The position numbers were made by a program, and so were the translations under genes. This document shows, piece by piece, positions 1 to 7,451 of a DNA stretch of 17,973 nucleotides. The stretch's first letter is position 1. Each line of letters starts with the position of its first letter. Origin of the DNA: JBGPNN01 sp041487495 (GTDB taxonomy: Bacteria; Sysuimicrobiota; Sysuimicrobiia; Sysuimicrobiales; Humicultoraceae); contig JBGPNN010000043.1 of assembly GCA_041487495.1 (NCBI GenBank), forward strand, positions 1-17,973, in the 5' to 3' direction. The notes beneath the pieces are model-generated. The model searched no databases, had not been told where the DNA came from, and worked only from the letters and a program-made list of their open reading frames with translations.

Positions 1-1
1 C

Positions 2-154
2 ACGGGCTCCGCGTACAGGCTGCTTGGCATTCTGGCGGAGCCTGGCGCGTTCGTGCTCGTCCACGGGTTTGAAAAGAAACGGCAGAGAATCCCTCGACGG
101 GAGATTGAGGTCGGTGAGGCAAATGCCAGAGACTATCACGACCGGAAAACATAA
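2..154 (+). CDS. HigB/Gp49-type toxin, C-terminal part (5' end outside window)
   Basis: This is an open frame entering from the left edge and ending at TAA 152-154, with 50 visible residues. The visible part reads LLGILAEPGAFVLVHGF, then EKKRQRIPRREIE, then a short Arg/Asp tail. That is the C-terminal pattern of the RelE-superfamily HigB / phage Gp49-like toxins: a hydrophobic strand, HGF.KK, then a P+.EIE helix. Family members are ribosome-dependent mRNA endonucleases. Its last 32 nt overlap the following HTH gene, whose ATG is at 123, which is the toxin-first order typical of higBA. The family call is from pattern recognition; the N-terminal half is not visible. Confidence 0.72.
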   Translation, partial: TGSAYRLLGILAEPGAFVLVHGFEKKRQRIPRREIEVGEANARDYHDRKT

Positions 155-491
155 GGGTAGTCGGCGCAGAGTGGCCCGCGAGGTCCCTTTCCGTGATTAC
201 TTACGCGAGCGCATGAAGGACCCGGCGTTTGCAAAAACTTGGCGGGCGGGTCTGGTGGAGTACCAAGTGGGCCACCTGATGATCCACGCGAGACTGTCCC
301 GGCATATGAGCCAGCGCGAGCTGGCCAGACGCTGCGGGAAAGCCAAGTCCACCATCGCCCGAAACGAGCGGGCCCGAAACGGCCCGACGGTCGGCACCCT
401 GGCGGCGTTCGCCCGGGCCCTCGACGCCCGACTGCAGATTCGTGTCCTCGATCGTAAGACGGGCAGGAGCCTTGCTGAGGTGGCCGTTTGA
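123..491 (+). CDS. HigA-type antitoxin, XRE-family HTH protein
   Basis: 122 aa from ATG 123 (MPETITTGKHKG). The frame is open to position 24, but that upstream part overlaps the toxin and reads as non-conserved, so 123 is preferred. Residues ~30-50 (KDPAFAKTWRAGLVEYQV) match the helix found ahead of the HTH in HigA proteins. Residues ~62-110 form an XRE helix-turn-helix: MSQRELARRCGKAKSTIARNE, then GPTVGTLAAFARALD. It would neutralise the upstream HigB-like toxin and repress the pair's promoter, which lies outside the window. The 32-nt overlap implies translational coupling. The pair sits next to the 3' end of a tRNA gene, a position often used by mobile elements. A solitary XRE regulator is the alternative, but the toxin tail makes the TA reading stronger. 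Confidence 0.8.
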   Translation: MPETITTGKHKGSRRRVAREVPFRDYLRERMKDPAFAKTWRAGLVEYQVGHLMIHARLSRHMSQRELARRCGKAKSTIARNERARNGPTVGTLAAFARALDARLQIRVLDRKTGRSLAEVAV

Positions 492-517
492 GCGCTGATG
501 AAGTAACCGCCTGAAAG

Positions 518-607
518 TGGCGGAGGAGGTGGGATTCGAACCCACGAGGCGCGGATGCGCCCAACGGTTTTCGAGACCGTCCGGGTACCGGGCTCCCGAA
601 CTCCTCC
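518..607 (-). tRNA. tRNA-Ser (anticodon CGA), CCA encoded
   Basis: Read on the minus strand, the acceptor stem is GGAGGAG (607-601) pairing with CTCCTCC (528-522), followed by discriminator G521 and an encoded CCA at 520-518. The D arm has stem CGGG/CCCG. The anticodon stem is ACGGT/ACCGT around loop CTCGAAA (plus 575-569), giving anticodon CGA, which reads serine UCG. A long variable arm, GGCGC-ATCC-GCGCC, marks a class II tRNA, and the T arm is GTGGG-TTCGAAT-CCCAC. All arms pair, so the gene looks functional. No obvious T-rich terminator follows it. Confidence 0.96.
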
Positions 608-653
608 GGTTGAAGATCCTATCACGGCGGGGAAGGTGACGGCCAGCCCATCC

Positions 654-662
654 TGGTATATT
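654..662 (+). promoter_or_regulatory. Extended -10 promoter element, probable leaderless start of the DUF1646 gene
   Basis: TGG-TATATT is an extended -10 box (TGn plus a hexamer one base from TATAAT). Its 3' end lies 7 bases before ATG 670, where transcription would be expected to begin. There is no Shine-Dalgarno sequence before the ATG. A weak -35-like GTGACG lies at 636-641 with a 15-base spacer. The arrangement suggests a leaderless mRNA. This is inferred from spacing only. Confidence 0.5.
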
Positions 663-669
663 CGGACGG

Positions 670-1701
670 ATGCCGTTCGATGTGATCGCCATCCTGGTCA
701 TCCTGCTGATCGTGCTCATCGGCCCCTTTCTGAATCACAAGATCGAGCACAACCTCGAAGCCTTCCTGTTCCTGATGGGGATCCTCTCCGTGCTGGTCTC
801 AGGCGCGCTGACCACGCACCTCCTTCGCGACGCGGTGACCCATCCGGTGCCTATCACGATTGCCGTCTTCATCTCGGGCGCGATCTTCGCGCGGGGCCAG
901 CGGTCGGTCGCCGCCGGGGTGGCCGCGCTCGTTGCGCGCATCGGCCCGCGTGCGCTCACGGCCCTGGCGATCATCGTGCTGGGTCTGGCCTCCAGCGTCA
1001 TTACGGCCATCATCGCCGCGTTGGTCCTGGTGGAGTTCGTCTCGATCCTGCGGCTGGAGCGTGACGACGAGGTGCGTTTCGTGGTCGTGGCCTGCTATGC
1101 CATCGGGTTGGGCGCGGCCCTGACGCCCATCGGCGAACCCCTCAGCACCATTGCGATCGCCAAGCTAGGACAGGACTTCTGGTACCTGGTCCGGCTGTTG
1201 GGCTGGTATATCGTCCCAGGCGTGGCGGCGATGGGTGGGCTGCTGTTGGTGCGAGGCGTCACCATCCCGCCGCTGGACCGCGGCCTCGCCGCCGCGGAGC
1301 CCTATGCATCGCTGCGCGGCGTGCTGGAGCGCGCGGTGCGCGTCTACGTGTTCGTGATGGCGCTGACCCTGCTGGGTGAGGGGTTCAAGCCGCTGATCGA
1401 CCGGTACGTCATCGGGCTGGACGCGCGGATCCTCTACTGGATCAACATGGTCTCGGCGATCCTCGATAACGCGACCCTGACCGCCGCCGAGATCAGCCCC
1501 CGCATGTCGGCCGAGCAGGTCCGGGCCGTCCTGATGGGATTGCTCATCAGCGGCGGGATGCTGATCCCCGGCAACATCCCCAACATCATCGCGGCGGGCA
1601 AACTCAAGATCCGCAGCAAGGAGTGGGCGCGGGTCGCGATCCCCCTCGGGGCCGTCACCCTGATCGTCTACTTTGTCCTCCTGTTCGTCGTGGCTCGATA
1701 G
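670..1701 (+). CDS. DUF1646 family membrane protein, putative cation/ion transporter
   Basis: 343 aa, almost entirely hydrophobic, with about 10 predicted membrane segments, the first at residues 5-20. The sequence resembles DUF1646 proteins, annotated as putative cation transporters within the ion-transporter (NhaD/ArsB/CitM-like) superfamily. Supporting motifs are LTPIGEPLSTIA (~151-162), the mid-membrane DNATLTAAEI (~266-275) and IPGNIPNIIAAGKLKI (~299-314), in the style of the paired re-entrant hairpins of that superfamily. No transported ion can be assigned. ATG 670 has no Shine-Dalgarno and sits just after an extended -10 box, suggesting leaderless translation. sppA follows 14 nt downstream with its own strong ribosome site, so the two are probably co-transcribed. 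Confidence 0.82.
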   Translation: MPFDVIAILVILLIVLIGPFLNHKIEHNLEAFLFLMGILSVLVSGALTTHLLRDAVTHPVPITIAVFISGAIFARGQRSVAAGVAALVARIGPRALTALAIIVLGLASSVITAIIAALVLVEFVSILRLERDDEVRFVVVACYAIGLGAALTPIGEPLSTIAIAKLGQDFWYLVRLLGWYIVPGVAAMGGLLLVRGVTIPPLDRGLAAAEPYASLRGVLERAVRVYVFVMALTLLGEGFKPLIDRYVIGLDARILYWINMVSAILDNATLTAAEISPRMSAEQVRAVLMGLLISGGMLIPGNIPNIIAAGKLKIRSKEWARVAIPLGAVTLIVYFVLLFVVAR

Positions 1702-1715
1702 GGAGGTGAGCGGGG

Positions 1716-2705
1716 ATGAAGCAGGTTCTGTGGGTCAGCGTCGGCATCGTCCTGGCGCTGGTGGCCCTGGTGGGCGCCGCGTTTCTCGGCGGGATCATCG
1801 GTTTCGCGGCCGGCGCCGGCGGGGTGGCGGTGACGGGCGGGCTCTCGGCACCGTCTGAGCGGCTCATCAGCGGCGAAGGCTCTGACAAGATCGTCGTGAT
1901 CCGGATCGTAGGGCCGATCTCGCGGGAAGGCGCGGGCTTCTCGATTCTGGCGTCGGGAGCGGCCAGCCGCGCGATCGTGCAGTTACTCGACCGCGCCCAG
2001 CGCGATGACGCGGTGCGGGCCGTGATCCTCGAACTGGATACACCCGGTGGCTCAGTGGTGGCCAGCGACGAGGTCCACGCGAAGGTGGGGACGCTCCGCC
2101 GCGCCGGCAAGCACGTCGTGGCGTTGATGACGCAGACAGCGGCGTCGGGGGGCTATTACATCGCCGCCGCCGCGGAACGCATCATCGCGGACCCGACCAC
2201 CATCACCGGCAGCATCGGCGTGATCGTGGCGCTGCCGAACCTCGAGGAACTGAGCCGCAAGATCGGCATCCGCACGGTAGTGTTCAAGAGCGGCGCCTTC
2301 AAGGACCTGGGCAATCCGAACCGGCCGATGACGCCGCAGGAGGCCGCGATCTTCCAGCAGTTGGTCGATGAGGCATATGCGCGATTCGTCGACATCGTGG
2401 CAGTTGGCCGCAAGATGGACCGCGCGAAGGTGCTGCGCTTGGCCGACGGCCGCATCTACACCGGCCAGCAGGCGCTGCAGGCCGGGCTCGTCGATGCGAT
2501 GGGTCATTTCCCCGAGGCCGTCGAGGCCGCGATGAAGCTGGGTGGGCTGAGCCAGGCGCGCGTCATCGAATACGGCGGCGACGGGTTCCTGCGCTCGCTG
2601 ATCGGCGGCTCCGCCTCGCGCGTGCGGGGGTGGTTGTGGAATCCAACGGACCTCTACCCGGCGGTGCGCGAGCCGTTCAGCGTGCAGTACCTGATGCTCC
2701 CGTGA
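1716..2705 (+). CDS. sppA: Signal peptide peptidase SppA, S49 family
   Basis: 329 aa, close to the short (Bacillus-type) SppA length. It has an N-terminal membrane anchor (residues ~5-40) followed by an extracytoplasmic S49 protease domain. The ELDTPGGSV motif is at 106-114. The nucleophile is Ser144 in TAASGGYYIA, and the predicted general base is Lys196 in KSGAFKDLGNP; the 52-residue Ser-Lys spacing matches the known Ser/Lys dyad of short SppA. The family degrades leftover signal peptides and membrane-associated peptides after secretion. A near-perfect Shine-Dalgarno, GGAGGTGA at 1702-1709, lies 6 nt before the ATG, confirming the start. It lies between the DUF1646 transporter and a beta-CASP protein, with no evident pathway link to either. 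Confidence 0.93.
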   Translation: MKQVLWVSVGIVLALVALVGAAFLGGIIGFAAGAGGVAVTGGLSAPSERLISGEGSDKIVVIRIVGPISREGAGFSILASGAASRAIVQLLDRAQRDDAVRAVILELDTPGGSVVASDEVHAKVGTLRRAGKHVVALMTQTAASGGYYIAAAAERIIADPTTITGSIGVIVALPNLEELSRKIGIRTVVFKSGAFKDLGNPNRPMTPQEAAIFQQLVDEAYARFVDIVAVGRKMDRAKVLRLADGRIYTGQQALQAGLVDAMGHFPEAVEAAMKLGGLSQARVIEYGGDGFLRSLIGGSASRVRGWLWNPTDLYPAVREPFSVQYLMLP

Positions 2706-2757
2706 ACGCGGGCGCGACGACCAGGATCGCCGTCGGGAGCCTGCACCAAGGGAGACA

Positions 2758-4128
2758 ATGATGCGTCTATTGTTTCACGGCGCCGTTCGTACGGTCACCG
2801 GGTCGCTCCACGTGGTCGAGACCAAGGACCTGCGGTTCTTCCTCGACTGCGGCCTTTTCCAGGGACGCCGCGCCGAGTCGGCTGACCGCAATAGACAGTT
2901 TCCATCACCCCCAGCGGACGTCGACGCGGTCGTCCTATCGCACGCGCACCTCGATCACTGCGGGAACCTGCCTACCCTGGTGGCCGCCGGATTCCGCGGG
3001 CCGATCTACTGCACGCCGGCCACCCGCGACCTGACCGCGCTGATCCTGCGCGACGCCGCGAAAATCCAGGTGCAGGATGCCGACACCGTCACCCGGATCC
3101 GCCGGCGCCATGGGGAAGCCGCGGTCGAGCCACTCTACGACCTCAAGGCGGCCGAGCGTGCTATCAACCGGCTGGTCGCCATCCCTTATGACCATCAGTT
3201 TCGCATCGGGTCCGTGAACGTCACGTTTCGCGACGCCGGGCACATCCTGGGGTCCGCGATGGTCTTCGTGGAGGCGGAGGGGCGGCGGCTGGGATTCACG
3301 GGCGACCTCGGCCGTCCGGGCAGCGCGATCGTCCGCGAGCCGGCCGTGCTGCCCGAGGTGGACGTGTTGATCACCGAATCGACTTACGGCGATCGGGAGC
3401 ACCTACCCAGACCCGAGGCGGTGGTCCATCTCACGAACGTGATCAAAGACACGGTGGCACGCGGCGGTAAGGTGTTGATCCCGTCGTTCGCGGTTGGCCG
3501 GACGCAGGAGGTGGTCTTCGTGATACACCAGCAGCGCGAGGCCGGTGCGCTCCCGCGCATCGAAGTGTACGTCGACAGCCCCATGGCGATCGATGCCACC
3601 GAGATCTTCCGCGTGCACGCCGAGTGCTTCGATGACGAGGTCCGCGCGCATCTCGAGCGGCACGACCCGTTTGGGTTCAAAGGTCTGCACTACGTGCGCG
3701 CGGATGCCGAGTCGAAGGCGCTGAACGACAAATCCGAGCCATTCGTGGTCATCGCAACGTCGGGGATGGCGGAGGCCGGCCGTATCCGCCATCACCTGCG
3801 CCAGCACATTGGGGACCCGCGCTCGACGGTACTCTTCGTCGGCTACCAGGCCGAGCACACCCTGGGCCGGCGGCTCGAAGACGGCGTCTCACCGGTGCGA
3901 ATCTTCGGGGAGGCCTACGACGTGAAGATTCGAGTCGAGCGCGCCGACGCGTTCAGCGCGCACGCCGATCGCAACGAACTGCTGGCCTGGGCCCGGCGCG
4001 TCCCACGCATCGGCCGCGCGTTCTGCGTGCACGGCGAGGAAGCGCCGGCGACGGCCTACGCGGCGGCATTGACGGCGGCCGGGATCCCGGCGTCGGTCCC
4101 GGTGATCGGCGAGACCGAGACAGTCTGA
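2758..4128 (+). CDS. Metallo-beta-lactamase / beta-CASP RNase-like protein (CPSF-73/YsxX type)
   Basis: 456 aa. The metallo-beta-lactamase core carries SHAHLDHCGN (His62, His64, Asp66, His67), GHILGSAM (His161) and TGDLG (Asp183), the usual two-zinc ligands. The beta-CASP insert begins at ITESTYGDREH (motif A, ~205-215) and includes PSFAVGRTQE and SGMAEAGRIRHHL (motif B His ~345-346). C-terminal AHADRNEL and FCVHGEEAPA (His425, motif C region) belong to the RNA-specificity segment. Members are mostly predicted RNA endo/exonucleases related to CPSF-73; RNase J is a separate branch with a longer C-terminus. Two tandem ATGs (2758, 2761) follow AGGGAG at 2749-2754, and the second is better spaced. 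The exact RNA target is unknown. Confidence 0.9.
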   Translation: MMRLLFHGAVRTVTGSLHVVETKDLRFFLDCGLFQGRRAESADRNRQFPSPPADVDAVVLSHAHLDHCGNLPTLVAAGFRGPIYCTPATRDLTALILRDAAKIQVQDADTVTRIRRRHGEAAVEPLYDLKAAERAINRLVAIPYDHQFRIGSVNVTFRDAGHILGSAMVFVEAEGRRLGFTGDLGRPGSAIVREPAVLPEVDVLITESTYGDREHLPRPEAVVHLTNVIKDTVARGGKVLIPSFAVGRTQEVVFVIHQQREAGALPRIEVYVDSPMAIDATEIFRVHAECFDDEVRAHLERHDPFGFKGLHYVRADAESKALNDKSEPFVVIATSGMAEAGRIRHHLRQHIGDPRSTVLFVGYQAEHTLGRRLEDGVSPVRIFGEAYDVKIRVERADAFSAHADRNELLAWARRVPRIGRAFCVHGEEAPATAYAAALTAAGIPASVPVIGETETV

Positions 4129-4172
4129 CGGAAGGGTTTTCCTCGCCCAAACGCGAACGGCGTCTGCACGTC

Positions 4173-4196
4173 TGTTCACAAGTGAACATTTGTTCA
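4173..4196 (+). promoter_or_regulatory. Operator with three alternating half-sites, overlapping the operon start codon
   Basis: Read left to right: TGTTCAC (4173-4179), AA, GTGAACA (4182-4188), TT, TGTTCA (4191-4196). The first two arms form a perfect 7-bp inverted repeat. The second and third form a perfect 6-bp inverted repeat (TGAACA-TT-TGTTCA). TGAACA/TGTTCA half-sites resemble operators of the SorC/DeoR-type sugar-responsive regulators, and a SorC gene is the second gene of this operon. The third half-site includes the A of ATG 4196. I infer that SorC binding here blocks transcription start or early elongation. Confidence 0.72.
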
Positions 4197-5530
4197 TGAG
4201 GCTTCTTTCGCGGCTCCAGGCGCTTGAGCACGCCGGTCGCCCGATTCGCGTCGCCGTCATCGGCGCCGGGCAGATGGGCAGCGGGCTCGTCCGCCAGGTG
4301 GCACACGTGCCGGGGATGCGCCTGGCCGCGGTCTGCGACGTGGTCGTCGAGCGCGCGGTGGCCGCCGCGGCCGAGGCCGGGGTGGCCGGGGGCGTCGCCG
4401 ACTCGGCGATGGATGTCTCCCGGTTGCTCAGCGATGGCCGGGCGGCGGTCGCAAGCCGCGCCGACTGGATTGTCGCTGCGGCGGGGATCGATGCCGTGCT
4501 GGATGCTACCGGAGATCCTGACACCGGCGCCCGCCTCGCGCTGGCCGCCATCGGGCGGCGGAAACCCTTCATTACCATGAACGTGGAAGCCGACGTCACG
4601 GTCGGGCCGCTGCTCGCGTGGATGGCCCGCGCGGCCGGCACGATCTACACGGTTGCGGCCGGTGATGAGCCGTCGGTGCTGTGCGACATGGTCGACTTCG
4701 CGCGGGCAATCGGCCTCGAGATCATCTGTGCCGGCAAAGGCAAGAACAACCGGCTCGACCGCGCGGCCACGATGAAGACGGTCGAACCCGAAGCGATGGC
4801 GCGCGGGATGAGCCCGAGGATGCTGGCGGCGTTTGTCGACGGGACGAAGACGATGGCGGAGATGGCCGGGCTGGCCAACGCCACCGGCCTGCGACCGGAC
4901 CGGCCGGGGATGCACGGGCCCCGGGCCAATCTGGCCGACCTCTTGAAGGTCTTCATCCCCCGAGCCGACGGCGGCATCCTCGACCGGCGCGGCGCGGTGG
5001 ACTACGCGATCGGCGACGTCGCGCCCGGGGTGTTTGTCATCGTGACAACAAGCAGTGAACCGGTCCGCCGCGATCTCGCCTACCTGAAGGCCGGTGATGG
5101 CCCGTACTACCTGCTTTCCCGTCCCTATCATCTAGCCAGCCTGGAAGCGCCGATCTCCGTGGCCAGGGCCGTGCTGCTCGGTGAGACCACCATGACCGCG
5201 CTCGGCGCGCCGGTCGCCGAGTGCGTCGCCGTCGCCAAGCGCGACCTCCGCGCGGGCGAGGTCATCGACGGGATTGGCGGGGAGACGGTCTACGGTCTGA
5301 CCGAAGCGGCGGACGGAGCCGCGGCCGAGCAGGCGGTGCCGATCGGCGTGACGCACGGCGCGCGCGTCACACGCGACGTGGCGGCCGGACGCGTGCTGAC
5401 GGCAGACGACCTGGCCCTCGACGAGCGCGCCACGGTCGTGCAGTTGCGCCGGCTGCAAGACGTCATGGTGCGCAACGGGATGCTGGCGCAGATCGCGCCG
5501 GCGGCCCCGGCGATGGCAACGCCATGCTGA
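4196..5530 (+). CDS. COG4091 NAD(P)-dependent oxidoreductase with C-terminal SAF domain (homoserine-dehydrogenase-like / DRL family)
   Basis: 444 aa from ATG 4196; a TTG two codons earlier is also possible. A Rossmann fold begins at RPIRVAVIGAGQMGSG, with the glycine motif at ~23-28 and an acidic residue, Asp48, at the end of strand 2. Conserved-looking central segments are NVEADV (~129), GDEPSV, GKGKNN (~180-185) and DGTKTMAEMAGLANATG. The C-terminal ~90 residues (CVAVAKRDLRAGEVIDGIGG, then GARVTRDVAAGRVLTADDL) form a SAF domain. COG4091 includes DRL (DXR-II) of Brucella, which converts 1-deoxy-xylulose 5-phosphate to methylerythritol 4-phosphate, along with many paralogues of unknown reaction. 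No Shine-Dalgarno precedes the start. It overlaps the regulator gene by 7 nt. The family call is firm, the substrate is not. Confidence 0.85.
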   Translation: MRLLSRLQALEHAGRPIRVAVIGAGQMGSGLVRQVAHVPGMRLAAVCDVVVERAVAAAAEAGVAGGVADSAMDVSRLLSDGRAAVASRADWIVAAAGIDAVLDATGDPDTGARLALAAIGRRKPFITMNVEADVTVGPLLAWMARAAGTIYTVAAGDEPSVLCDMVDFARAIGLEIICAGKGKNNRLDRAATMKTVEPEAMARGMSPRMLAAFVDGTKTMAEMAGLANATGLRPDRPGMHGPRANLADLLKVFIPRADGGILDRRGAVDYAIGDVAPGVFVIVTTSSEPVRRDLAYLKAGDGPYYLLSRPYHLASLEAPISVARAVLLGETTMTALGAPVAECVAVAKRDLRAGEVIDGIGGETVYGLTEAADGAAAEQAVPIGVTHGARVTRDVAAGRVLTADDLALDERATVVQLRRLQDVMVRNGMLAQIAPAAPAMATPC

Positions 5531-6465
5531 TGGCCAAGGTGGCTGATCTGTACTACCTGCGGGACATGACGCAGCAGGAGATCGCGGAGCGCCTCGGCAT
5601 CTCGCGCCCGACGGTCTCCCGCCTGCTGCAGCGCTCGCGCGCCGAGGGCGTCGTGCGGATCGAAGTGATCCCGCCCGACGGCGTCCACCATGACCTCGAG
5701 CGCGAACTGGAGCAGCGCTTCTCGCTGCGCGAAGCCGTCGTCGTGACGGGGCAGCAGGAGGCCGCGACCCAGCAGGCGTTGGGTCGCGCGGCCGCCGATT
5801 ACCTGGACCGGCTGCTGAAAGGGGGGGAGCGGATCGGCGTCTCCTGGGGCACGACGCTCCGCGCCGTGGCCGACAGCCTCCACCGCCGGCCGGTCCGCCC
5901 GACCGTGGTCCCGCTGGTCGGCGGCGTTGGGCAGATCAGCGCCGGCATCCACGCCAACGACCTCGCGCACAGCATCGCCGAGGCCCTCGACGGAACTGTG
6001 CACCTGCTTCACGCCCCGGCGGTCGTGGACAACGCCCGGGTACGCCGCGCCCTGCTCTCAGAGAGCGGCATCGCCAGGGCGCTCACGCTGGCCCGGCAGG
6101 TGGACGTCGCGCTCGTGGGCATCGGGGCGCTAGTCTCTTCATCGACCCTGGTTCGCAGCGGGTACTTCTCGCCGGAACACCTGGCCGCGCTGCGGCGACT
6201 GGGCGCCGTCGGCGACGTCTGTACGCGCGCATTCACGATCGACGGCGAACCGGTAGACGACGCGTTGGAACGCCGGATCCTGGCCGTGGAATTGAGCGAT
6301 CTGCGGCGCATGGCGACCGTCGTCGCCGTGGCCGGCGGCGCGGCCAAGGCCGACGCGATCCACGGCGCGCTGCGGGGCAGGCTCGTCGGCGTGCTCGTGA
6401 CCGATCATCAAGCCGCGCGGTCGGTGCTGCGGGCGGCCGGGAGGACCTCACGGTCAAGGCGATGA
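5524..6465 (+). CDS. SorC-family sugar-binding transcriptional regulator
   Basis: 313 aa from ATG 5524, overlapping the upstream stop codon (ATGCTGA). The frame is open further upstream but reads as Arg/Gly shadow sequence there. The N-terminal HTH at residues ~15-48 contains MTQQEIAERLGISRPTVSRLL and then the EGVVRIEV wing. Residues ~55-310 form the SorC effector domain: GVSWGTT (105-111), VVPLVGGVG (128-136), VALVGIGA (195-202) and GGAAKADAIHGALRG (271-285). Family members bind phosphorylated sugars or polyols and control the adjacent catabolic operon. The operator at 4173-4196 is the likely target, giving autoregulation. The gene ends in an ATGA overlap with the E1 alpha gene, so it is co-translated with the enzymes. 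Confidence 0.93.
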   Translation: MLMAKVADLYYLRDMTQQEIAERLGISRPTVSRLLQRSRAEGVVRIEVIPPDGVHHDLERELEQRFSLREAVVVTGQQEAATQQALGRAAADYLDRLLKGGERIGVSWGTTLRAVADSLHRRPVRPTVVPLVGGVGQISAGIHANDLAHSIAEALDGTVHLLHAPAVVDNARVRRALLSESGIARALTLARQVDVALVGIGALVSSSTLVRSGYFSPEHLAALRRLGAVGDVCTRAFTIDGEPVDDALERRILAVELSDLRRMATVVAVAGGAAKADAIHGALRGRLVGVLVTDHQAARSVLRAAGRTSRSRR

Positions 6466-7451
6466 CCCTGCCCACCGATCAAGCCATCGGCATGCTGCGG
6501 ACAATGCTGCTGATCCGCGCGTTCGAAGAAAAAGCCGATGAACTCTTCGCGCAGGGCCGCGTGCACGGGACGATGCACCTCAGCATCGGGCAGGAAGCCG
6601 TGGCGACCGGCGTGTGTGCGGCGCTGCGTTCCGACGACTACATCCTGAGCACCCACCGCGGCCACGGGCACTGCCTGGCCAAGGGCGCCGACGTGCGTCT
6701 GATGATGGCCGAGTTCCTGGGGAAGGAAACGGGTTACTGTCGCGGCCGGGGCGGCAGTATGCACATCGCCGATGTGGAGAGTGGCAACCTGGGTGCGAAC
6801 GGCATCGTCGCCGGCGGCCTGCCGCTGGCGACCGGCGTGGGATTGTCGATTCAGATGCGCCGCACCGGGCAGGTCTGCGTGGCGTTTTTTGGCGACGGCG
6901 CGGCCAGCGAGGGCGCGTTCCACGAATCACTCAACCTGGCGTCGATCTGGCGGCTGCCGGTGGTCTTCGTCTGCGAGAACAATCACTATGCCATGTCGAT
7001 GCCGGTGACGCGGTCGATGAACATCGAGCGCATCAGCCAGCGGGCGGGCGCCTACGGGATCCCGGGCGACACCGTCGACGGGATGGATCTGCCGCGCGTC
7101 CACGAAGCCGCGCGCGCGGCGGTCGATCGCGCGCGGGCGGGTGAGGGGCCCATGCTGCTGGAGTGCGTGACCTACCGCTACAAGGGGCACAGCAAGAGCG
7201 ACACACAGCGGTACCGTGCCAAAGATGAAGTCGAAGCATGGCGCCGGCGCGACCCGATCGTGCGCTTCGTTGCCGCGTTGCAGGGCGAGGGCGTGTTGAG
7301 CGCGGACGCGGCCTCACGCATGGAACAGGAGACCCGGGCCGCGATCGACGACGCGCTGCGGTTCGCGGAGACCAGCCCCGAGCCCGATGTGGCGACCCTG
7401 ATGGACGGCGTGTACGCGCCGGGGGCCGGCGAGGATGGAGCCCGCGTGTGA
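6462..7451 (+). CDS. Thiamine-diphosphate-dependent dehydrogenase E1 component, alpha subunit (PDH/acetoin type)
   Basis: 329 aa, normal for PdhA/AcoA. The thiamine-diphosphate motif is complete: GDGAASEGAFHESLN starting at 144, and NN at 173-174 about 30 residues on. Other E1-alpha hallmarks are GQEAVATG (~43-50), STHRGHGHCLAKG (~63-75), GRGGSMHI (~95-102) and the loop YRYKGHSKSD (238-247). With the beta subunit it should decarboxylate a 2-oxo acid or alpha-ketol and form a bound hydroxyalkyl-ThDP. No lipoyl acyltransferase (E2) or E3 is nearby, so the acceptor is unclear. ATG 6462 overlaps the SorC stop (ATGA), and the stop overlaps the beta start (GTGA). The substrate cannot be assigned from motifs. 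Confidence 0.93.
   Translation: MTLPTDQAIGMLRTMLLIRAFEEKADELFAQGRVHGTMHLSIGQEAVATGVCAALRSDDYILSTHRGHGHCLAKGADVRLMMAEFLGKETGYCRGRGGSMHIADVESGNLGANGIVAGGLPLATGVGLSIQMRRTGQVCVAFFGDGAASEGAFHESLNLASIWRLPVVFVCENNHYAMSMPVTRSMNIERISQRAGAYGIPGDTVDGMDLPRVHEAARAAVDRARAGEGPMLLECVTYRYKGHSKSDTQRYRAKDEVEAWRRRDPIVRFVAALQGEGVLSADAASRMEQETRAAIDDALRFAETSPEPDVATLMDGVYAPGAGEDGARV

Noticed and set aside
507..523. CCGCC/GGCGG stem on the minus strand as a terminator for the tRNA
   Set aside because: One arm uses the tRNA acceptor end and CCA, and the following TTACTT is not a proper T-run.
3953..5131. 392-codon open frame on the minus strand opposite the MBL and COG4091 genes
   Set aside because: It is rich in Arg, Gly, Pro and His with no recognisable domain, and lies opposite two well-supported genes. 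It is a shadow of high GC at third codon positions.
5221..5523. Upstream extension of the SorC reading frame
   Set aside because: It lies inside the SAF-domain gene and translates to Arg/Gly repeats. The family N-terminus fits ATG 5524.
7238..7447. Upstream extension of the E1 beta reading frame
   Set aside because: It overlaps the conserved end of the alpha subunit. GTG 7448 gives the standard family start.
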